From assembly GCA_023427545.1 (NCBI GenBank), contig JAEZBF010000340.1, forward strand, positions 1-11,408: a stretch of DNA of 11,408 nucleotides, read 5' to 3'. The position numbers and the translations under genes were made by a program. This document shows, piece after piece, positions 1 to 6,032 of this stretch (within the stretch, counting starts at the first letter, position 1; every line of letters begins with the position of its first letter). Origin of the DNA: Pseudomonadota bacterium. GTDB taxonomy: Bacteria; Pseudomonadota; Alphaproteobacteria; Rhizobiales; Devosiaceae. The notes beneath the pieces are model-generated. The model was given only the letters and a program-made list of their open reading frames with translations, was not told the DNA's origin and made no database searches.

Positions 1-560
1 CGGGCGCCGCCGCGCCGCAGCCGCTCCAGTCCCCCGCACCGCCGGCCGCCCACCCGACGCTCGTCGCGACCGCTACCCCGCCCAAGGCGACGCCGGCAGC
101 CGTTGCGCCGCAGACCGCGGCTCCGCAGCAGGCTGCCGCTCCGGCCCAGGCCGCGCCGGCGCAGGCCGCGACCGCCGAGCCCAAGATGTCAGGTGCCGAG
201 AAGTTCCGCTGGCCGGCGAGCGGCAAGGTCATCGTCGATTTCGGCGCCAGCAAGGGCACCGGCATCAATATCGAAGTGCCGGAGGGTGCCGCCGTCCGCG
301 CCGCGGAGAACGGCACCGTGATCTACGTCGGCTCGGGCGTCGAGGGCTACGGCAACCTCATCCTCATTCGCCACGCCAACGGCTACGTTTCGGCCTACGC
401 CCACCTCAAGGGCATGAACGTCAGCAAGGGCCAGAACGTCAACCGCGGTGACAACATCGGCCAGGCCGGCATGACGGGCTCGGTCAACCGCCCGCAGCTC
501 CACTTCGAGCTGCGCAAGGGCGCGACCCCGGTCGATCCGCTGCCGCTGCTCGCCGGCTAG
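1..560 (+). CDS. M23/LytM-domain protein, 3' part (NlpD/EnvC-like, probably non-catalytic)
   Basis: The reading frame is open from the window edge (codons in frame with position 3), so the start lies upstream. The first 60 or so visible residues form a low-complexity Ala/Pro/Gln linker. From about position 186 an M23 peptidase (LytM) fold follows, with the typical core GYGNLILIRHANGYVSAYAHL and the closing LHFELRKGATPVDPLPLL. In active M23 enzymes the zinc ligands are His and Asp in an HxxxD motif and the last His of an HxH motif. Here the first motif reads GTGINI, so both ligands appear lost, and the second reads QLH. The same kind of degeneration occurs in E. coli NlpD and EnvC, which activate periplasmic amidases rather than cut peptidoglycan themselves. 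I infer an envelope-located amidase activator or septal factor. LysM repeats and a signal or lipobox would be upstream, out of view. Family assignment is firm; the non-enzymatic role is inferred. Confidence 0.9.
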   Translation, partial: GAAAPQPLQSPAPPAAHPTLVATATPPKATPAAVAPQTAAPQQAAAPAQAAPAQAATAEPKMSGAEKFRWPASGKVIVDFGASKGTGINIEVPEGAAVRAAENGTVIYVGSGVEGYGNLILIRHANGYVSAYAHLKGMNVSKGQNVNRGDNIGQAGMTGSVNRPQLHFELRKGATPVDPLPLLAG

Positions 561-586
561 GCGCGGAGCATCGGAGAAGCGAACCC

Positions 587-616
587 AGGGGGCCCAGTGT
601 GGCCCCCTCGGTTTTT
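587..616 (+). terminator. Rho-independent terminator of the M23 gene
   Basis: An 8-bp perfect stem (587-594 agggggcc with 601-608 ggccccct) with a 6-base loop is followed, two bases later, by TTTTT at 612-616. It begins 26 bases after the M23 stop codon. The T-run touches the stop codon of the convergent ATPase gene at 616, so the two genes have almost no spare sequence between them. Confidence 0.85.
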
Positions 617-1491
617 CAGACGGCCTTCCCCAGCTCACCTGCCAGGTTCCGGACGAACTGGATCGCGACGCGGCCCGATCGCGCACCGCGCGTCGCCGCC
701 CACTCGATCGCCCGGGCGTTCAGCGTCGCCTCGTCGATCTCCAGGCCATAGTACTCGACGTAGCCGCGGACCATCGCGAGGAACGTCGGCTGGTCGCAAT
801 TGTGGAAACCCAGCCAGAGCCCGAACCGGTCCGACAGCGAGATCTTCTCGTCCACGGCCTCGCCGGGGCTGATTGCGGTGGACCGCTCGTTCTCGATCAT
901 CTCGCGTGGCATCAGGTGCCGCCGGTTCGACGTCGCATAGAACAGCACGTTGTCCGGCCGCCCCTCCAGCCCGCCGTCGAGGATCGTCTTGAGCGACTTG
1001 TAGCTCGTCTCGTCGCGATCAAAGCTCAGGTCGTCGCAGAAGATGATGACCCGCGCATCTTCCCTGGCGATGATCCGCATCAGCCGGGGCAGGCTCTCGA
1101 TGTCCTCGCGGGCGATCTCGATCAGCACCAGGCGCTTGATCCCGGGCTCCTTCAGGCTCGCCACGTGGGCGTGGATTGCCTTGACCAGGGAGCTCTTGCC
1201 CATCCCCCGGGCTCCCCAGAGCAGCGCGTTGTTGGCACCATGGCCGCGCGCGAACTGCAGCGTGTTGCCCAGCAGGATGCGGCGGACGTCGTCGACCCCG
1301 CGCAACAGCTCGAGCGGCACCCGCGCGACGCGCTCGACCGGCTGCAGCTGACCGCTGGCGGCATCCCAGTGATAGGCATCGGCAGTACCGAATCCGACGG
1401 GGGCGGCCGCACCGGGCGCGAGGGCCGCAAGGCTCTCCGAAATCCGGCTCAACGAGGCCGCGATCTGGGCCAGGGTGAGGGGCTCAGCCAC
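616..1491 (-). CDS. DUF815-family AAA ATPase
   Basis: A 291-residue P-loop ATPase. Walker A is GARGMGKS at about residues 93-100, and Walker B is VIIFCDD at about 148-154. A sensor-like YATSNRRHL lies near 185-193 and SLSDRFGLWLGF near 218-229. This arrangement matches the DUF815 ATPase family, whose cellular role is not established to my knowledge. There is no signal peptide or membrane segment, so the protein should be cytoplasmic. The start is GTG at 1491, chosen because a strong GGAGG (1499-1503) lies 7 bases upstream and the N-terminus MAEPLTLAQIAASL is a plausible helix. The gene is convergent with the M23 gene and divergent from yajC. Being inverted, it is not part of either flanking operon. 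Function beyond ATP hydrolysis cannot be read from the sequence. Confidence 0.9.
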   Translation of the reverse strand: MAEPLTLAQIAASLSRISESLAALAPGAAAPVGFGTADAYHWDAASGQLQPVERVARVPLELLRGVDDVRRILLGNTLQFARGHGANNALLWGARGMGKSSLVKAIHAHVASLKEPGIKRLVLIEIAREDIESLPRLMRIIAREDARVIIFCDDLSFDRDETSYKSLKTILDGGLEGRPDNVLFYATSNRRHLMPREMIENERSTAISPGEAVDEKISLSDRFGLWLGFHNCDQPTFLAMVRGYVEYYGLEIDEATLNARAIEWAATRGARSGRVAIQFVRNLAGELGKAV

Positions 1492-1498
1492 GCTTTTT

Positions 1499-1503
1499 CC
1501 TCC
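1499..1503 (-). promoter_or_regulatory. Shine-Dalgarno GGAGG deciding the GTG start of the DUF815 gene
   Basis: On the minus strand GGAGG is followed by AAAAAGC and then GTG (1491-1489). This 7-base spacing is close to ideal and supports the GTG start. Confidence 0.75.
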
Positions 1504-1514
1504 GGAAATGGGCG

Positions 1515-1544
1515 GTATTCGGCGCCCCCCGTTTGGCTTTGCAA
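1515..1544 (-). promoter_or_regulatory. Candidate promoter of the DUF815 gene
   Basis: On the minus strand TTGCAA (1544-1539), an 18-base spacer and GAATAC (1520-1515) form a reasonable sigma70-type promoter. It predicts a short leader that still contains the GGAGG ribosome-binding site. The -35 hexamer is self-complementary and is also the best -35 for the yajC promoter on the other strand. Confidence 0.4.
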
Positions 1545-1567
1545 TCGGGGGGGATCGCTTCTATAGT
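1539..1567 (+). promoter_or_regulatory. Candidate promoter of the yajC-secDF operon
   Basis: TTGCAA (1539-1544), a 17-base spacer and TATAGT (1562-1567) give a good sigma70-type match. It predicts a leader of roughly 90 bases before the yajC start at 1665. The -35 hexamer sits between a C6 run (1525-1530) and a G7 run (1547-1553). Confidence 0.55.
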
Positions 1568-1581
1568 CCGCGCGATTTTGC

Positions 1582-1605
1582 CCCGGGTGCTCTTCTGTAC
1601 CCGGG
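1582..1605 (+). other. GC-rich hairpin in the yajC leader
   Basis: A 7-bp perfect stem, cccgggt (1582-1588) with acccggg (1599-1605), encloses a 10-base loop within the predicted 5' untranslated region. No T-run follows, so it is not an intrinsic terminator. It might affect mRNA stability or leader control; this is inference. Confidence 0.45.
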
Positions 1606-1664
1606 TTGGCGCCCTATATGGGGTAACCAGCCGCAATTTGACAAGCGACAGCAAGGAGCCACCG

Positions 1665-2096
1665 ATGTCCTACCTGCCTCTGCCCGCCTCGCGCCTGTGG
1701 GGCCCGCTCATGGTCAGGGGGGCGACGGCAGCAGCCATCCTCGCGGTCGCCACGGGTGCCGCGAGCGCTCAGGCCGCCGCGCCCGCGCCGGCCGGCGGGA
1801 TGGCCGACATCCTCACCTCGCTGATGCCGATCCTTCTGCTCGTCGTGATTTTCTGGCTGCTCATCTTTAGGCCACAGCAGAAGCGCATGAAGGCCCAGCA
1901 GGCGATGCTTGCCGCGATCCGCCGCGGCGACACGGTGGTCACCACCGGCGGCATCATCGGCAAAGTTACCAAGGCAGTGGACGGCGAAGACCTCGAAGTC
2001 GAGATCGCCCAGGGCGTCAAGGTCAAGCTGGTCCGCGGCATGATCTCCGACGTGCGCTCCAAGGCCGAGCCTGTGAACGACAACGCCAAGGCCTGA
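1665..2096 (+). CDS. yajC: Preprotein translocase subunit YajC
   Basis: A 143-residue YajC, the small single-span inner-membrane partner of SecDF at the SecYEG translocon. The diagnostic core is present: a hydrophobic segment at about residues 53-68, then FRPQQKRMKAQQAML (68-82) and GDTVVTTGGIIGKV (88-101). The ATG at 1665 is preceded by AAGGAG (1653-1658) at 6-base spacing. The frame stays open further upstream to an ATG at 1533, but that start overlaps the promoter and lacks a ribosome-binding site. The protein is longer than E. coli YajC (about 110 residues) because of an N-terminal extension with its own hydrophobic stretch (about 19-35) ending in GAASAQA, which resembles a signal-peptidase site. 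Internal ATGs at 1710 and 1800 would give shorter forms. yajC is the first gene of the operon, 37 bases before secDF. Confidence 0.93.
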   Translation: MSYLPLPASRLWGPLMVRGATAAAILAVATGAASAQAAAPAPAGGMADILTSLMPILLLVVIFWLLIFRPQQKRMKAQQAMLAAIRRGDTVVTTGGIIGKVTKAVDGEDLEVEIAQGVKVKLVRGMISDVRSKAEPVNDNAKA

Positions 2097-2101
2097 CAAC
2101 A

Positions 2102-2116
2102 GGGCGCCCGGCGCCC
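2102..2116 (+). other. Small GC hairpin between yajC and secDF
   Basis: Gggcgc (2102-2107) pairs with gcgccc (2111-2116) around a 3-base loop, 5 bases after the yajC stop. There is no T-run. It may protect the yajC 3' end or tune yajC/secDF stoichiometry, which is inference. Confidence 0.35.
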
Positions 2117-2133
2117 GAACGGACTAATCCTAG

Positions 2134-4680
2134 ATGCTGCAGTTCTCCTGGTTCCGTACCGCCATCATCGCCCTCGTGGCGTTCATTGCGGTGCTGTTCA
2201 CGATCCCCAACTTCCTTCCCGGCGATCCCAACACCTGGCCGGCGGGGATCCCCCACCAGAGGATGGTGCTGGGTCTGGACTTGCAGGGCGGTTCGCACCT
2301 GCTGCTCCAGGTCAATCGCGAAGGCATCGTCAGCGAGCGCATCAAGGACCTGCGGCGTGACGCCCGCTCCGTGCTGGCCAACCAGAACGGCATCGGCAAC
2401 CTCATCACCACCGGGCGGGACTCGATCACCGTCGAGCTGACCGACCCATCCCAGCACGACGCCGCCATGGCGGCGCTCCAGACGCTGCAGAACAACATCT
2501 CCAACACGCTGTTCGCGATCGGCGGCGTGCCCGAGCTCTCCTTTGCCGACAGCGGCCCCGGCAGGATCACCGTTGCGCTGACCGAGCAGGGCGTCGAGCA
2601 GCGGATGAGCTCGCTGGTCGCGCAGTCGATCGAAGTCATCCGCAAGCGCGTCGACGAACTCGGCACGACCGAGCCCTCGATCCAGCGCCAGGGTTCCGAC
2701 CGCGTCCTCGTCCAGGTGCCCGGTTTCGGCGACAGCCAGCGCCTCAAGGACATCATCTCGCGCACCGCGCGCCTGACCTTCCACATGGTGCACCCCACCA
2801 TGACCGCTGCGCAGGCCGAGGCCCAGGGCGTGCCCAGCGGCTACATGATCCTGCCCAGCGCCGACGGCGGCAACGAGCTGATCGCCGAGAACGTTTCGCT
2901 CGGCGGCGAGTCACTCGTCGACGCGCAACCCGGCTACGACCAGCAGACCTCCCGCTCGGTGGTGAGCTTCAAGCTCGACACCCGCGGCGCCATCACCTTC
3001 GGCGAAATCACCACCGCCAACGTCGGCAAGCGCTTCGCCATCGTCCTCGACAACCAGGTGATCACCGCGCCGGTCATCCAGCAGCCGATCACCGGCGGCT
3101 CCGGCCAGATCAGCGGCAGCTTCACCACCCAGAGCGCCAACGACCTCGCCGTCCTGCTGCGCGCCGGCGCACTGCCGGCCAGCCTCGACATCGTCGAGGA
3201 GCGCACCGTCGACGCCAGCCTAGGCGCGGACTCGATTCATTCGGGCCTCATCGCCGGCATCGTCGCCGCGGTGCTCGTCGTCAGCTTCATGGTCATCGCC
3301 TATGGCCTCTGGGGCGTCTTCGCGAACGTCTCACTGGTCCTCAACATCCTGATGATCTTCGCGGCGCTGTCGCTGCTGGGCGCGACGCTGACGCTGCCCG
3401 GCATCGCCGGCATCGTGCTCACCATCGGCATCGCCGTGGACGCCAACGTCCTCATTTACGAGCGAATGCGCGAGGAGCAGCGGGCGGGCAAGGCGCCGGT
3501 GCAGGCGATCAACGCCGGCTTCGAGCGCGCCTGGGGCACCATCATCGACTCGCACCTCACCCAGCTGGTTGCGGCGATCGTGCTCTACTTCATGGGCTCT
3601 GGCCCGGTGCAGGGCTTTGCCGTTACCCTCGGCCTGGGCATCCTGCCCTCGCTGTTCCCCTCGTATACCGTGACCTCGTACCAGGTCGGCCTCTGGTTTC
3701 GCCGCGTCCGTCCCAAGACGCTCAAGATCCAGCATTTCCGCTTCATTCCGGACGGGACCAAGATCCCGTTCATGAAGATTTCACGCTACGTCATCGCGTT
3801 CTCGATCGTCGCCAGCGTCGCCTCGATCGGCTCGGCGTACTTCCGCGGCTTCCACCTCGGCATCGACTTCGTGGGCGGTACCGCGATCGTCATCCAGCAC
3901 CAGGGCGGGCCCGCCGATTCCGGCCAGATCCGCGAACTCCTCGACCAGCTCAACCTCGGCGAAGTGCAGGTGCAGGGCTTCGGCACGCCCGAGGACGTGC
4001 TCGTGCGCGTCCAGGCGCAGGAGGGCGGCCAGGCCGCCGACCAGATCGCCGTCGCCAAGGTGCGTGACGCCCTCGCGACCGAGAACTACACCATCCGCAG
4101 CACCGAGGCGGTGAGCGGCACGGTGTCGGGCGAGCTCGCATGGAAGGGCACCCTTGCCGTCATCATCGCCCTGGTCGCGATCCTGATCTACATCTGGTTC
4201 CGCTTCGAGTGGCAGTTCGCGCTGGCCGCCGTCACGACGACCACCCACGACATCATCATGACCATCGGCCTGTTCTCGATAACCGGGCTCGAGTTCAACC
4301 TCACATCGATCGCGGCCGTGCTGACTCTCGTCGGCCTGTCGTTGAACGAAACCGTCGTGGTGTCCGACCGCGTTCGCGAGAACCTGCGAAAATACAAGAA
4401 GATGCCGCTGCCCGAGTTGATCGACCTGTCGATCAACCAGACCATCGTGCGCACCTCGCTGACGCAGTTCACGGTGTTCCTGGCGCTGATTCCGCTGGTC
4501 CTCTTCGGCGGCGAAGTCATCCGCAGCTTCACCATCGCGATGACGTTCGGCAGCCTCGTGGGCATGTACTCCTCGATCATCGTCAACGGCCCGATCCTGA
4601 TCAACTTCGGCCTCAAGGCCCGCGCCGATGAACCCGAGGGCAAGGTGGTGGCCAAGCGCGCCGACGGCGCGGCGGTCTAG
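2134..4680 (+). CDS. secDF: Fused protein translocase subunit SecDF
   Basis: An 848-residue natural fusion of SecD and SecF, which use the proton gradient to help pull exported proteins through SecYEG. SecD half: membrane segment at about residues 9-28, LGLDLQGGSHLLLQV (about 49-63), the large periplasmic P1 domain to about 365, then a multi-span bundle with GIAVDANVLIYERMREE; the Asp near 436 should match the proton-relay Asp of Thermus SecDF. SecF half: starts near residue 531 after RRVRPKTLKI, with LGIDFVGG near 574 and SLNETVVVSDRVREN at 736-750; Asp745 is the likely second relay residue. Many relatives have separate secD and secF genes; here one frame runs through with no stop or new start. 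No clear Shine-Dalgarno precedes the ATG at 2134; only a weak GGA lies about 10 bases upstream, so translation may be coupled to yajC. Confidence 0.95.
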   Translation: MLQFSWFRTAIIALVAFIAVLFTIPNFLPGDPNTWPAGIPHQRMVLGLDLQGGSHLLLQVNREGIVSERIKDLRRDARSVLANQNGIGNLITTGRDSITVELTDPSQHDAAMAALQTLQNNISNTLFAIGGVPELSFADSGPGRITVALTEQGVEQRMSSLVAQSIEVIRKRVDELGTTEPSIQRQGSDRVLVQVPGFGDSQRLKDIISRTARLTFHMVHPTMTAAQAEAQGVPSGYMILPSADGGNELIAENVSLGGESLVDAQPGYDQQTSRSVVSFKLDTRGAITFGEITTANVGKRFAIVLDNQVITAPVIQQPITGGSGQISGSFTTQSANDLAVLLRAGALPASLDIVEERTVDASLGADSIHSGLIAGIVAAVLVVSFMVIAYGLWGVFANVSLVLNILMIFAALSLLGATLTLPGIAGIVLTIGIAVDANVLIYERMREEQRAGKAPVQAINAGFERAWGTIIDSHLTQLVAAIVLYFMGSGPVQGFAVTLGLGILPSLFPSYTVTSYQVGLWFRRVRPKTLKIQHFRFIPDGTKIPFMKISRYVIAFSIVASVASIGSAYFRGFHLGIDFVGGTAIVIQHQGGPADSGQIRELLDQLNLGEVQVQGFGTPEDVLVRVQAQEGGQAADQIAVAKVRDALATENYTIRSTEAVSGTVSGELAWKGTLAVIIALVAILIYIWFRFEWQFALAAVTTTTHDIIMTIGLFSITGLEFNLTSIAAVLTLVGLSLNETVVVSDRVRENLRKYKKMPLPELIDLSINQTIVRTSLTQFTVFLALIPLVLFGGEVIRSFTIAMTFGSLVGMYSSIIVNGPILINFGLKARADEPEGKVVAKRADGAAV

Positions 4681-4688
4681 TGCCACGC

Positions 4689-4768
4689 CCTCGTGGTTCG
4701 ACAAGCTCACCATGAGGGCTGCTGCCGAGCTGGAGAGGACCTCATGGTGAACCCGTCGAACCACGAGG
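4689..4768. repeat. Large imperfect palindrome (sphingomonad-type dispersed intergenic repeat)
   Basis: Two 29-base arms (4689-4717 and 4740-4768) are inverted copies that match at 26 of 29 positions and flank a 22-base loop. In RNA the outer 14 bases (4689-4702 with 4755-4768) and inner 11 bases (4707-4717 with 4740-4750) pair perfectly around a small internal loop. I recall near-identical palindromes built on TTCGACAAGCTCACCATGAG scattered in sphingomonad intergenic regions, so this is probably one copy of such a family; I could not search. It lies 8 bases after the secDF stop and 12 bases before the next start. No T-run follows, so it is not a classic terminator. Confidence 0.85.
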
Positions 4769-4780
4769 TCCGGGCTCACC

Positions 4781-5170
4781 GTGGCTAACCCCGGCGAAGG
4801 CTTCTACCCCTACCAGGTGCAGATCGACGCCTACGGCAACGGCGGTTTCCGCTTTGCGGGGATGTCGCACCGCGGCTCGCTGCTCTGCCTTCCCTCCGGC
4901 ATGCACGCCTGGCCGGTAACGAGAGCGGGCGAGGTCACGCTGGCCTCGCTTGAGCCGGTGCTCGCCCTGGCCGATCAGATCGACGTCCTCTTCATCGGCC
5001 TCGGCGCGGACATCGCCGGGCTGCGCCCCGAGATCCGCACCGCTTTCCGCGAGCGCAGCACGATCATCGAGGCGGTTGCGACGGGCGGTGCCGTCCGCAC
5101 CTACAACATCCTCCATGCCGAGGGCAGGGCGGTCGCCGCCGCCCTGATCGCGGTGGACGCGCCGCGCTGA
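4781..5170 (+). CDS. Mth938-like (DUF498) domain protein, NDUFAF3-related
   Basis: A 129-residue protein covering one Mth938/DUF498 domain. It shows IDAYGNGGFRFAGMSHRGSL (about 15-34), the hydrophobic strand VLFIGLGADI (69-78) and the closing TGGAVRTYNILHAEGRAVAA (101-120). The human member, NDUFAF3, is an assembly factor for respiratory complex I, and bacterial members are widely conserved in alphaproteobacteria beside secDF. A role in complex I or membrane-protein assembly is inferred by homology. No signal peptide is seen. The GTG at 4781 is the best start because the conserved domain begins soon after; the next Met (4862) would cut into the motif. The only ribosome-binding candidate, GAGG at 4765-4768, lies inside the palindrome's right arm and is 12 bases from GTG, which is rather far. 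The next gene begins 2 bases after the stop. Confidence 0.88.
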   Translation: MANPGEGFYPYQVQIDAYGNGGFRFAGMSHRGSLLCLPSGMHAWPVTRAGEVTLASLEPVLALADQIDVLFIGLGADIAGLRPEIRTAFRERSTIIEAVATGGAVRTYNILHAEGRAVAAALIAVDAPR

Positions 5171-5172
5171 AA

Positions 5173-6015
5173 ATGGCTGCGGAGCTCAGCTATCCCGCCG
5201 GGTTCCTGCGCAGCAACGATCCCGATCGCTACTACGCCACCCTGGTGCTGCCGGCCGATGTCCGCGAGCACGTGCAGGCCCTCTTCGCGTTCTCCGCCGA
5301 CGTCGCTGCCATATCGGACCGCGTCAGCGACCCCACTGCGGGCGAGATACGGCTCCAATGGTGGCACGATGCACTGAGCGGGCAGGGGTACGGCGATGTC
5401 TCCCGCAACCCGCTCGCCGCCGCGCTCCTTGCCGCGGTCGAGCGTTACGCCATCCCGCGGCCGCCGCTGCTGCAGCTCCTCGAGGCCCGCAGTTTCGACC
5501 TCTATGCCGATCCGATGCCCGACCTCCCCGCGTTCGAGGGCTACGCCGGCGCCACCGCCTCGATCCCGTACCAGCTCTCCGCGATGATGCTGAACGGCGG
5601 CGCCCCCGTCGAGCCCGGCGACGCCGCCGGCCACCTCGGCGTAGCGCAGGCCCTCGTCGGCCACCTCTCGGCCCTCGGCTACAACGCCAATCGCGGCCGC
5701 ATCTTCCTGCCGTGGTCGGTCTTTGCCGCCAATGGCGTCGAGCGCGACGAAGTGCTCTCGGGCACTGTCAGCGAAGGCTTGCTCGCCGCGCTCCAGCAGC
5801 TCCACGAGATTGCCGGTGATCACCTGGAACGCGCCGGCACCGCGATCGACGCTCTTCCGCGCGGCCTCCGCCCGGCATTTGCCATGATCGCAGTGCTCCG
5901 TTCCGATCTCGACCGCTTGCGTCGCGCCACGGAACGGCCATTCTCTCCTCCGGTCCGCCGCGCCGACTGGCAGCGGATCGCCGCGTTGTGGTGGTGGGTC
6001 CAGCGCAACGGCTGA
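5173..6015 (+). CDS. Squalene/phytoene synthase-family protein, NDUFAF6-like
   Basis: A 280-residue member of the squalene/phytoene synthase superfamily. RYYATLVLPADVREHVQALF (about 19-38) and GEIRLQWWHDAL (57-68) are typical. The two Asp-rich motifs that bind prenyl-diphosphate magnesium in true synthases look degraded: the first region reads SADVAAISDRVSD (41-53) and the second HLGVAQALVGHLSALG (154-169), with no DxxxD. NRGRIFLP (173-180) matches the NDUFAF6 side of the family. Human NDUFAF6 is a complex I assembly factor rather than a terpene enzyme, and I infer a similar non-enzymatic role here. The ATG is 2 bases after the preceding stop, with no separate ribosome-binding site, so translational coupling is likely. 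A true carotenoid enzyme is the less likely alternative, since no crt genes are nearby. Confidence 0.85.
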   Translation: MAAELSYPAGFLRSNDPDRYYATLVLPADVREHVQALFAFSADVAAISDRVSDPTAGEIRLQWWHDALSGQGYGDVSRNPLAAALLAAVERYAIPRPPLLQLLEARSFDLYADPMPDLPAFEGYAGATASIPYQLSAMMLNGGAPVEPGDAAGHLGVAQALVGHLSALGYNANRGRIFLPWSVFAANGVERDEVLSGTVSEGLLAALQQLHEIAGDHLERAGTAIDALPRGLRPAFAMIAVLRSDLDRLRRATERPFSPPVRRADWQRIAALWWWVQRNG

Positions 6016-6032
6016 GGGGTAGGGGGCAAGAC

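Noticed and set aside
802..1566. 254-residue open frame on the plus strand opposite the DUF815 gene
   Set aside because: The DUF815 gene on the other strand has clear Walker motifs and a good ribosome-binding site, so this is its shadow.
1638..1643. Exact TTGACA upstream of yajC
   Set aside because: A -10 at normal spacing would fall on the yajC start codon at about 1661-1666, leaving no leader; the TTGCAA/TATAGT pair further upstream fits better.
5988..6032. Upstream in-frame ATG for the DUF4153 protein
   Set aside because: It overlaps the preceding gene and adds an Arg-rich leader, while the ATG at 6033 has a purine-rich ribosome-binding site.
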